Assembly (NCBI RefSeq): GCF_001431645.1
Contig: NZ_LLXU01000055.1
Span: 1-64,000, forward strand
DNA from: Stenotrophomonas panacihumi
GTDB taxonomy: Bacteria > Pseudomonadota > Gammaproteobacteria > Xanthomonadales > Xanthomonadaceae
DNA: 64,000 nucleotides
Direction: 5' to 3'
A program made the position numbers and the translations under genes. Each line of letters opens with the position of its first letter. Positions within the stretch are counted from its first letter, which is position 1. Below are positions 40,058 through 47,355 of this stretch, one piece after another. The notes under the pieces are model-generated. The model did no database searches, was not told where the DNA came from, and worked only from the letters and a program-made list of their open reading frames with translations.

Positions 40058-40960
40058 ATGAAGCTCTGGTCCCTGCGTGGCAACAGCCAGAAGCTCGACG
40101 GCGGCGCGATGTTCGGCAACGCGCCACGCGCCCTGTGGGAAAAGTGGGCCGCGCCGGACGAACACAACCGCATCGAGCTGGCCTGCCGCGCGCTGCTGGC
40201 CAGCCCGCTGGCCGGCAAGACGGTGCTGTTCGAGACCGGCATCGGCGCGTTCTTCGAGCCGAAACTGCGCGAGCGCTATGGCGTGCAGGAAGCCCGGCAC
40301 GTGCTGATCGATTCGCTGCGCGAGGCCGGCTTCGAGCACGAGGACATCGACGTGGTGGTGCTGAGCCATCTCCACTTCGACCATGCCGGCGGCCTGCTCG
40401 CGCCGTGGGGCGAAGGTCGCGCGCCGGAGCTGCTGTTTCCCAACGCCACCTTCGTGGTCGGCGCGGCGCATTGGCAACGCGCGCTGCAACCGCATCCGCG
40501 CGACCGCGCCAGCTTCATTCCGGAACTGCCCGCGCTGCTGCGCGAGAGCGGGCGGCTGGAGATCGTCGATGGCGCGCATTCGCAGGCACTCGGCGACAGC
40601 GTGCGCTTCACCTTCAGTGACGGCCATACGCCGGGGCTGATGCTGGCCGAGATCGTGGGCCCGGAGTTGATCGACGGCCAGCCGCATGGCGGCGTGGTGT
40701 TCTGCGCCGACCTGATCCCAGGCCGTTCGTGGGTGCATGTGCCCATCACCATGGGGTACGACCGCAACGCCGAGCTGCTGATCGACGAGAAGCACGCCTT
40801 CCTCGACGACAAGCTGGCGCGCAACGTCCATCTGTTCTTCACCCATGACCCGGACTGCGCGCTGGCCCAGGTGGTGCGCGATGACCGCGGCCGCTACGGC
40901 ACCACGCACGAGGTCGCCGAGCTGCGCGCACGCAGTCTGTTCACGCCGCTGTTGGCCTGA
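40058..40960 (+). CDS. Metallo-beta-lactamase-fold hydrolase
   Basis: 300-residue MBL-fold enzyme with the zinc motif [10 protein letters not shown] (His104, His106, Asp108, His109), a later SDGHTPG histidine, CADLIP and a final FTHDPDC histidine. No signal peptide. Substrate unknown; related proteins include glyoxalase II-like and quorum-signal lactonase-like hydrolases, but specificity cannot be read from the motif. Ten bases after ggt, so probably co-transcribed. Confidence 0.85.
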   Translation: MKLWSLRGNSQKLDGGAMFGNAPRALWEKWAAPDEHNRIELACRALLASPLAGKTVLFETGIGAFFEPKLRERYGVQEARHVLIDSLREAGFEHEDIDVVVLSHLHFDHAGGLLAPWGEGRAPELLFPNATFVVGAAHWQRALQPHPRDRASFIPELPALLRESGRLEIVDGAHSQALGDSVRFTFSDGHTPGLMLAEIVGPELIDGQPHGGVVFCADLIPGRSWVHVPITMGYDRNAELLIDEKHAFLDDKLARNVHLFFTHDPDCALAQVVRDDRGRYGTTHEVAELRARSLFTPLLA

Positions 40961-41047
40961 ACGTCCCGCGCGCCGCCTGGGTGCGCGGCTTGCACGGGCG
41001 ACCGCTCGCCGGGCACGATCACGCGTCCCCCCGATGAGCGTGCTTCG

Positions 41048-42790
41048 ATGTCCCACCGCCTCCTGCGGCGCCTCGCCGCATCCTGCCTGCTGGTTGTTGC
41101 CGTTCCCGCGCTGGCCGAACCGGCCATCCGCGTGGACCAACTCGGCTTTGTGCCCGGCGCGCGCAAGCTGGCGGTGGTCGAGGGGATCGAGGCGAGCCAG
41201 CCTTTCAGCGTGGTGCGCGCCAAAGACGGCAAGACGGTGTTCAAGGGCACGCTGGAAGCTCCCGCGAACTGGACGCCGGCCGACCGCATGGCGGCGCTGG
41301 CCGATTTCAGCGCATTCGGCACGCCGGGTGTCTACCGCATCGAAGTGCGTGGCGTGCCGGCCTCCGATGCGTTCCGCATCGACGCCAAGGCGTATGCCGG
41401 CCTGAACGACGCCGCGCTGAAGGCGTACTACTACAACCGCGCGAGCACGGCGTTGGATGCCAGGCACGCGGGCGTCTACGCGCGCGCGGCGGGCCATCCC
41501 GACACGCAGGTGGAGATCCATCCTTCGGCCGCCTCGCCGGGGCGGCCGGCCGGCACCGTGGTCTCCGCGCCCAAGGGCTGGTACGACGCCGGCGACTACA
41601 ACAAGTACATCGTGAACTCCGGCATCTCGACCTGGACCCTGCTGGCCGCTTACGCGCATTACCCGAAGTTCTTCAAGGGCCGCGATATCAACATCCCGGA
41701 GAGCGGCAATGCCGTGCCCGACATCCTCGACGAGGCGATGTGGAACCTGGAATGGATGCTCGCCATGCAGGACCCGGGCGATGGCGGCGTCTACCACAAG
41801 CTCACCAACCTGCAGTTCGACGGCATCGTGATGCCCGCGCAGGCCAACGCCAGGCGCTACATGGTGGGCAAGGGCACGGCGGCCACGCTGGATTTCGCCG
41901 CGGTGATGGCGAAGGCCGCGCGCGTCTATGCACCCTACGAGGCGCAGTTCCCCGGCGTGCCGGCGCGCATGCGCGCGGCAGCCGAGGCGGCATGGGGCTG
42001 GGCGATGACGCATCCCGACGTGGCTTACGTGCAGCCTGGCGACGTCAAGACCGGCGGCTACAACGACGAGACGTTCGACGACGAATTCGCCTGGGCCGCC
42101 GCGGAGCTTTACCTGCTGACCGGCACGCCGGCGTACTACCAGACCTTCGAGCGCCACGCGCAGCCGCCGGGCGTGCCGAACTGGGCGAACGTCGGCGCGC
42201 TGGGCTGGATCTCGCTGGCGAGCGAGCTGCCGCGCCTGCCCGACGATGCCGCGCGGGCGAAAGTGCGCGACGGCGTGGTAGGCGAGGCTTCGAAGCTGGC
42301 GACGAAGTGGTCGCAATCGGCATGGCGGGTATCCATGCAGCCGGGCGATTTCCGCTGGGGCAGCAATGCCGACGTGCTCAACCAGGCGATGATGCTGTTG
42401 CAGGGCTACCGGCTGGATGGCGACCGTGCGCAGCTGGACGCCGCGCAGTCGCAGCTGGATTACATCCTGGGTCGCAACCCGCTGGGCGTGTCGTTCGTGA
42501 CCGGGCAGGGCGCGCGCAGCCCGATGAACATCCATCACCGGCCTTCGGAGGCCGACGGCATCACCGCGCCGGTGCCGGGCTGGCTGTCGGGTGGCCCGAA
42601 CCCGGGGCAGCAGGATGCCAAGGACTGCAAGACGGCGCGCTATGCGAGCGCGTTGCCGGCGCTGTCGTGGCTGGACGATACCTGCAGCTATGCCAGCAAC
42701 GAGGTGGCGATCAACTGGAATGCGCCGCTGGTGTACGTGAGCGCGGCGTTGCAGGCGCTGACGCCGGCCACGGTGGAAGGGAAGCGCTGA
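41048..42790 (+). CDS. Secreted GH9 endoglucanase-type glycoside hydrolase
   Basis: 580-residue cellulase-type enzyme. Signal peptide (to about PALA, residue 23), an N-terminal Ig-like CelD domain (IRVDQLGFVPGARKLAVV) and a GH9 catalytic domain. The catalytic Asp pair is in GWYDAGDYNKYI near residue 180, the substrate-binding histidine block is LGVSFVTGQGARSPMNIHHRPS, and the general-acid Glu lies in YASNEVAINWN near 551. Expected inverting hydrolysis of beta-1,4-glucan. Stands alone, with its own upstream gap of 87 bp. The gum backbone is also beta-1,4-glucan, so self-polymer turnover is a possible alternative to plant cellulose. Confidence 0.93.
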   Translation: MSHRLLRRLAASCLLVVAVPALAEPAIRVDQLGFVPGARKLAVVEGIEASQPFSVVRAKDGKTVFKGTLEAPANWTPADRMAALADFSAFGTPGVYRIEVRGVPASDAFRIDAKAYAGLNDAALKAYYYNRASTALDARHAGVYARAAGHPDTQVEIHPSAASPGRPAGTVVSAPKGWYDAGDYNKYIVNSGISTWTLLAAYAHYPKFFKGRDINIPESGNAVPDILDEAMWNLEWMLAMQDPGDGGVYHKLTNLQFDGIVMPAQANARRYMVGKGTAATLDFAAVMAKAARVYAPYEAQFPGVPARMRAAAEAAWGWAMTHPDVAYVQPGDVKTGGYNDETFDDEFAWAAAELYLLTGTPAYYQTFERHAQPPGVPNWANVGALGWISLASELPRLPDDAARAKVRDGVVGEASKLATKWSQSAWRVSMQPGDFRWGSNADVLNQAMMLLQGYRLDGDRAQLDAAQSQLDYILGRNPLGVSFVTGQGARSPMNIHHRPSEADGITAPVPGWLSGGPNPGQQDAKDCKTARYASALPALSWLDDTCSYASNEVAINWNAPLVYVSAALQALTPATVEGKR

Positions 42791-42895
42791 GGCGAAAGGG
42801 TTGCTTGTCAGCCGATGGGAACTGACGGAACATCAGGCCCCATCGGGCGTTGCGACTGAAAGGATTCGCCTGGCTACCGACCATTGGAGGGACGC

Positions 42896-43183
42896 ATGAC
42901 CCGATCGACCGTACGCATACTGCTCGTGATGTCGCTCATCTGGTTGGTGATGGTGGCGGGTCTCGCGGCGTTGTTCTATCCCTCGGTGGGTGGCATCGCC
43001 GCCATCATGGAACCCAACCCGTTCTGGTCGGTATCGGCGACCGGCATTCCTGCCGCACCTTTCAAGGTGACGCTTCATCGGGTGCCCTGGTTGGTCATTA
43101 ACCTGGGGCCACTGGTCGCGCTCTGGGGATTCGCAGTGTTCATGACGATCGCGACGCGGCCTCGCACGCTGCCGGAAGCGTGA
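42896..43183 (+). CDS. Small two-helix membrane protein
   Basis: 95 residues, unrecognised. Two hydrophobic helices (about 8-30 and 65-87) flank a loop rich in Pro and Phe. Start is the ATG preceded by a strong GGAGGG. Sits between the GH9 gene and a convergent hydrolase, with a hairpin downstream at 43261-43286. Confidence 0.7.
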   Translation: MTRSTVRILLVMSLIWLVMVAGLAALFYPSVGGIAAIMEPNPFWSVSATGIPAAPFKVTLHRVPWLVINLGPLVALWGFAVFMTIATRPRTLPEA

Positions 43184-43260
43184 CAACGTGGGGGGAGCAT
43201 CGTGGCCGTAGCAGACAAGAGCTAAACCGTGAGGTCGGCTGACGCGTGGCCCTGAGCATG

Positions 43261-43286
43261 GGGGCGCTACCTGCCGGCAGCGCCCC
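43261..43286. terminator. Hairpin between convergent genes
   Basis: GGGGCGCT (43261-43268) and AGCGCCCC (43279-43286) pair around a 10-base loop in the 141-bp gap between the small membrane gene and the convergent alpha/beta hydrolase. No long T run follows. Confidence 0.5.
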
Positions 43287-43324
43287 ACGTCGATAGGACA
43301 TCCACGCTTTGGCCGAGCGTTTCG

Positions 43325-44248
43325 TTACCGGTCGAGGAATCCGACCAGCGCCGGAATCGTCTGCCCGGGCGCTTCCTCCATCAGCCAGTGGCCCGAGCCC
43401 TTGATGATGACACCCTCGACATTCGTGTCGACCATCCGCCCCTGGTCGATCAGGAACTGGCCGCCGGCCTTCTCACCGGAGAGCACCAGCATGGGCATGT
43501 GCAGCGGGGTCTGGGCGAGACCGGCGAAGTCCTTGGCATCCTGCTCGAAGTTGCGGAAGTACTCGAAGCCGGCGCGCATGCCGCCGGGCTGGGCGTACTG
43601 CGCCGCGTAGAACTGGCGGTCGGCCTCGGGCACCGAGTGCGTGCGGTCAGCGGCGAAGTCGTTCCAGAAGTGCTCGAAGTAGATGCGCTCGCGGCCATCG
43701 ACCAGCTTGAGCGGCGTCTCGCCGTAGAAGTGGAAATGCCACAGGTCGCGCAGTAGCCATACCTTGGTCCAGTCGCCCACGCCGGGCAGGAACGCATCCA
43801 TCAGCACCACGCTTTCGACCTGGTCCGGATATTGCGCCGCGTACGCGTAGGCCACCATCAGGCCGATGTCATGCCCGACGATCTTCACCTTGGGATAGCC
43901 CAGCGACTGCACCAGCGCATGGATGTCCTGGGCCATGGTCTTCTTGTCGTAGCCGCCGGCCGGCTTGGAGGAGCCGCCCGCGCCGCGCAGGTCGGGCGCG
44001 ATGACGACGTGGCGGCCGGCCAGCTCGCGCATCAGTGGCTGCCACATGCGGCTGGTCTCGGCGTAGCCGTGCAGCAGCACCACGGGCGTGCCGTCGCCGT
44101 GGCCGGCTTGCAGGTAGTGCAGGGTGACGCCGTTGACGTTGGCGGTGTGGCTCTGGATGTCCACGTTCGCCGCATGGGCGACGGTGGCGGCGAACAGCGC
44201 GAGCCCTCCGAGGGCGGCGCGCTGGAAGAAGCGAAGGAGCGTTTTCAT
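43325..44248 (-). CDS. Exported alpha/beta hydrolase, epoxide hydrolase-like
   Basis: 307 residues with a signal peptide (cleavage about VAHA). Oxyanion region LLHGYAETSRMW and DLRGAGGSSKP; the nucleophile elbow GHDIG carries Asp rather than Ser, as in epoxide hydrolases and haloalkane dehalogenases; the catalytic His is in GSGHWLMEEAPG. A periplasmic location is less common for this group. It begins 23 bp after the isochorismatase-like gene on the same strand, so the two probably share a transcript. Confidence 0.85.
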   Translation of the reverse strand: MKTLLRFFQRAALGGLALFAATVAHAANVDIQSHTANVNGVTLHYLQAGHGDGTPVVLLHGYAETSRMWQPLMRELAGRHVVIAPDLRGAGGSSKPAGGYDKKTMAQDIHALVQSLGYPKVKIVGHDIGLMVAYAYAAQYPDQVESVVLMDAFLPGVGDWTKVWLLRDLWHFHFYGETPLKLVDGRERIYFEHFWNDFAADRTHSVPEADRQFYAAQYAQPGGMRAGFEYFRNFEQDAKDFAGLAQTPLHMPMLVLSGEKAGGQFLIDQGRMVDTNVEGVIIKGSGHWLMEEAPGQTIPALVGFLDR

Positions 44249-44271
44249 GGAAGTTCCTCGTCGAGATGGGG

Positions 44272-44913
44272 TCATGGATCAGTGGTGAAGGGCACGCGCG
44301 CCAGGAACTCGCGCGTCGTGAGCAGGGCATGCGCGTAGGTCGGTCCGTTGACCTCGTGCGCGTAGAACATCGCGTCGTGGCTCAGCGCGGCGGTGGCATC
44401 GGTGACCAGGGTGACGTGGTAGCCCAGCTCGCTGGCGTGGCGCGCGGTGGTCTCGATGCAGGTGTTGGCGATCACCCCGACCACGACGACATGGCTGATG
44501 CGCTGCTGCTTGAGCAGCAGGTCCAGGTCCGTGCCGACGAAGCCGTTCGCGCCCCAGTGTTCCTTGGCGACGGTGTCGCCGGGCTCGGGCATGAAGTGCG
44601 GGTGCCACTGGCCGCCCCAGCTGTTTTTTCCGAAGGCCTGGGCCTGCGAAGTCACCTGCTGCCAGGGCGTGGGGTGCTGCCAGCGGTCGAAGTCGTTGGG
44701 CATCGCGCGGTGGTGGGGCACGAAGAACAACGGCCACCGCGCGCAGCGGATCGCCTGCCGGATGCGGCGCAGGTTCGCCAGCAGGTCCACGGCCCCGGCC
44801 ACGTCCGCCAGCCGCGGCCAGAACTTGCCGCCTTCGGAGAGGAAGTCGTTGTAGGGGTCGACCAGCAGCAGCGCGGTATGCCCCGGTGGATAGACCGGCC
44901 CCAGCGAATCCAT
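44272..44913 (-). CDS. Isochorismatase-family cysteine hydrolase
   Basis: 213 residues. The Asp-Lys-Cys triad is visible: Asp in LLLVDPYNDFLS, Lys in VAKEHWGANGF, Cys in GVIANTCIETTARHA. The family includes nicotinamidase-like amidases and isochorismatases; substrate cannot be assigned. Divergent from the response regulator gene, with a 16-bp palindrome in between at 45007-45022, and first gene of the operon with the epoxide-hydrolase-like gene. Confidence 0.88.
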   Translation of the reverse strand: MDSLGPVYPPGHTALLLVDPYNDFLSEGGKFWPRLADVAGAVDLLANLRRIRQAIRCARWPLFFVPHHRAMPNDFDRWQHPTPWQQVTSQAQAFGKNSWGGQWHPHFMPEPGDTVAKEHWGANGFVGTDLDLLLKQQRISHVVVVGVIANTCIETTARHASELGYHVTLVTDATAALSHDAMFYAHEVNGPTYAHALLTTREFLARVPFTTDP

Positions 44914-45006
44914 GGCTGCTTCTCCGGGCGCGCGCCGTGTGCGCCTGCCATGCCAGCATCGGCGGCGCGCCCTTCCGTGGCATCGCGGTGAACGGTGGCC
45001 CGCGCG

Positions 45007-45022
45007 TCCTCCATTTGGGGGA
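45007..45022. promoter_or_regulatory. 16-bp shared palindrome, copy 1 (response regulator promoter)
   Basis: TCCTCCATTTGGGGGA, an imperfect 7-2-7 palindrome (one mismatch). The identical 16-mer recurs at 47234-47249. It lies between the divergent isochorismatase-like gene (94 bp away) and the response regulator gene, 24 bases before an extended -10-like sequence, TGCTATACAT (45045-45053). Likely binding site of a regulator, perhaps the LuxR-type protein it precedes. Confidence 0.6.
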
Positions 45023-45093
45023 TGCCCCCGGGTAGCCCCGGGTTGCTATACATTGCGCCGTGACCGGCAGGGGCGGGCGTAGCGGAGCGGGAC

Positions 45094-45717
45094 ATGAGCA
45101 TCCGGATACTGACCATCGACGACCACCCGCTGGTGCGCGACGGCATCAGCGCCATGCTGGAGGTGGAGCCGGACCTGGTCGTGGCCGGCGAGGCCGGCGA
45201 TGCCGACAGCGGCCTGGAACTTTTCCGCAGCCTGCTGCCGGACGTGGTGCTCGTGGACCTGCAGATGCCCGGCTGCAACGGCATCGAATTCATCCGCCGC
45301 CTGCGCGCGGAGTTCCCCGAGGCCCGTGTCGCGGTGCTGACGACTTACAGCGGCGATGGCAACGCGCGCGAGGCGATGGCAGCCGGTGCTTACGGCTACC
45401 TGCTGAAGAGCGCATTGCGCGGCGAGCTGATCGACGCGCTGCGCAAGATCGCCCAAGGCAAGCGCTGCGTCTCCAACGAGGTGTCGCAGGAGATTTCCAG
45501 GCACATTGGCGACCAGGCATTGACCGCGCGCGAACTGGCCATCCTCACCGCGTTGGCGCGGGGGTGGGAAAACAAGCGCATCGCCAACGAGATGGGCATC
45601 TCGGCCGAAACCGTGAAGTCGCACCTGACGCGCATCTTCGAGAAGATCGATGCCAGCAACCGCACCGAGGCCTTCCACATCGCGCTGCGCCGCGGGCTGG
45701 TCAGGCTGGACGATTGA
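45094..45717 (+). CDS. NarL/FixJ-type response regulator
   Basis: 207 residues. Receiver domain with acidic pocket (TIDDHP), phospho-acceptor Asp55 (LVDLQMPG) and Lys105 (YLLKSA); C-terminal LuxR helix-turn-helix (LTARELAILTALARGWENKRIANEMGISAETVKSHL) from about residue 142. DNA-binding transcription factor. The nearest kinase is the propeller-type HisKA_3 sensor at 47356-50457; they are separated by two minus-strand genes but share the upstream 16-mer, so I infer they are a pair. Confidence 0.94.
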   Translation: MSIRILTIDDHPLVRDGISAMLEVEPDLVVAGEAGDADSGLELFRSLLPDVVLVDLQMPGCNGIEFIRRLRAEFPEARVAVLTTYSGDGNAREAMAAGAYGYLLKSALRGELIDALRKIAQGKRCVSNEVSQEISRHIGDQALTARELAILTALARGWENKRIANEMGISAETVKSHLTRIFEKIDASNRTEAFHIALRRGLVRLDD

Positions 45718-45722
45718 CGAGG

Positions 45723-45749
45723 GCAGGCTGCGCAGCGCTCGCAGCCTGC
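45723..45749. terminator. Terminator hairpin between response regulator and SDR genes
   Basis: GCAGGCTGCG (45723-45732) and CGCAGCCTGC (45740-45749) pair perfectly around a 7-base loop in the 42-bp gap between two convergent genes. Works in both directions; no T tract. Confidence 0.6.
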
Positions 45750-45759
45750 ACCGAAGCGG

Positions 45760-46554
45760 TCAGATCACCGAACGCACCACGCCGCCATCCACGCGCACGG
45801 CTGCGCCGGTGGTGGCCGAGGCCTGTTCCGAGGCGAGGTAGACACTCAGGTTGGCCACTTCGTCCACCGTGGCCAGGCGCTGGATCAACGACGTCGGCCG
45901 GTGCGTGGAAATGAAATCGCGTTCGACTTCGGCCAGGGATTTGCCGTGCTCGGCGGCGATCTTCCCGAAGAAATCGCCGACGCCTTCGGACAGGGTGGGG
46001 CCGGGCAGGATCGCGTTGACGGTCACGCCAGTGCCGGCCAGCGTCTCGGCCAAGCCGCGCGACACCGCGAGCTGCGCGGTCTTGGTCGTGCCGTAGTGGA
46101 CCATCTCCGTGGGGATCTGCACGCCCGATTCGCTGGAGAGGAACTGGATGCGGCCCCAGCCGCGCTCGGCCATGCCGGTCGCGTAGTGCCGGGCAAGCCG
46201 GATGCCGCTGAGCACGTTCACTTCGAAGAACCGCATCCAGTCTTCGTCGGGGATATCGAAGAAGGCTTTCGGTTCGAAGATGCCGAGGTTGTTGACCAGG
46301 ATGTCCGTCGAGGGTTCGGCGTCGATCAGCGCCTGCGCGCCCTTCAGCGTGCCGAGGTCGCCGGCGACGCCCGAGACGCGTGCGCCGGGCACCTCGCCGG
46401 TGAGGGTGGCGATGGCCTCGTCCACACGTGGCTGCGTGCGCCCGGTGACGACCACCCGTGCGCCGGAGGCGGCCAGGCCGCGGGCAATGGCCAGGCCGAT
46501 GCCGGCGGTCGAACCGGTGACGATGGCGGTCCGGTGGCTCAGGTCGATGTGCAT
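45760..46554 (-). CDS. Short-chain dehydrogenase/reductase
   Basis: 264-residue classical SDR. Cofactor motif TGSTAGIG at residues 13-20 and catalytic YGTTK (YxxxK) near 155, with the Ser in FLSSESG. The usual NNAG is NNLG here. The Arg in VVTGRTQPRVDEA suggests NADP(H). Substrate unknown. Start is the ATG for MHIDLSHRTAIV with AAAGGAG upstream. Second gene after the exported cupin (86-bp gap), probably one transcript. Confidence 0.92.
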   Translation of the reverse strand: MHIDLSHRTAIVTGSTAGIGLAIARGLAASGARVVVTGRTQPRVDEAIATLTGEVPGARVSGVAGDLGTLKGAQALIDAEPSTDILVNNLGIFEPKAFFDIPDEDWMRFFEVNVLSGIRLARHYATGMAERGWGRIQFLSSESGVQIPTEMVHYGTTKTAQLAVSRGLAETLAGTGVTVNAILPGPTLSEGVGDFFGKIAAEHGKSLAEVERDFISTHRPTSLIQRLATVDEVANLSVYLASEQASATTGAAVRVDGGVVRSVI

Positions 46555-46640
46555 GGAAGCTCCTTTCAAGGGGGAGGGCGGTGGCGCCCGCACGGGTGTT
46601 TTACCGCCCCGCGGGTTCCGGGCGCATCAAGGCCGGCGCT

Positions 46641-47132
46641 TCAATGCGCGGCGTGCGGGTCGTCGGCGGGATTCTCGTAGACGGTATCCGTCGGCCCCAC
46701 GCCGGTGATGAGCACGGTGACCGGTTCGTCACCGGTCTGCGCGAAGTGTGCCGCGTTCGCCGGTTCCGTGTAGACCGAGCCGGGTGGCAGGGTTTTCAGC
46801 TTCCGCGCATCGAACCGGCTCCCGTAGCCGAAGTGCCAGGTGCCCGACAGCACCGTGGCCACGCGATCGCCCGCGTGGTGGTGCGCGGGAATGGCGGCAT
46901 GCGGCGCCACGCGAAGCAGCTGGCTGTATGGCCCGGGCCGGGATGGATCGCCCAGCAGCCTGACCACCTGCACCTTGGCGTTGCCCGAGCCGCCCGCACC
47001 GCCGGTAGCGGGGATGGCCGCGAGTTCCGCCGGCGTTTTCGCGTACGCGTCGGAGAATGCCGGCGTGTTTGCCTGCTGCGCCTGCGCGTTGATGGCGCAG
47101 GCGGCCAGGAGGATCAACATCCATCTGCTCAT
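46641..47132 (-). CDS. Exported cupin-domain protein
   Basis: 163 residues with a signal peptide (cleavage near INAQA) and one cupin_2 domain: PAHHHAGDRVATVLSGTWHFGYG gives the His cluster and PANAAHFAQTGDEPVTVLITG the second motif. Likely a periplasmic metal-binding dioxygenase-like or sensor-type protein. Divergent from the sensor kinase gene, sharing the intergenic 16-mer. Confidence 0.85.
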   Translation of the reverse strand: MSRWMLILLAACAINAQAQQANTPAFSDAYAKTPAELAAIPATGGAGGSGNAKVQVVRLLGDPSRPGPYSQLLRVAPHAAIPAHHHAGDRVATVLSGTWHFGYGSRFDARKLKTLPPGSVYTEPANAAHFAQTGDEPVTVLITGVGPTDTVYENPADDPHAAH

Positions 47133-47233
47133 GTGTGCTCGCCTGTTCCGGGGGAGGGCGTGGAGTTCGTGCGTGATGGCCAGCATCCGCCGGTGCCTTG
47201 CGCATCGCATCGCAGGGAACGGTTGCGCGCCCC

Positions 47234-47249
47234 TCCTCCATTTGGGGGA
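47234..47249. promoter_or_regulatory. 16-bp shared palindrome, copy 2 (sensor kinase promoter)
   Basis: Identical to the 16-mer at 45007-45022. It lies between the divergent cupin gene (start 102 bp away) and the sensor kinase gene (start 107 bp away). A CATACT (47289-47294) on the plus strand is a possible -10. The similar placement in two divergent regions suggests one regulator controls all four transcripts. Confidence 0.6.
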
Positions 47250-47355
47250 GCCGTGCGCGCTCCCTGTGCGGCGGGCCGGGCGCTGCGCCATACTCGCGCC
47301 GTCCATCCCGGCGGGGGGAGATCGCCGGGCTCCTCCCTCCGACAGCGTCGCCGCC

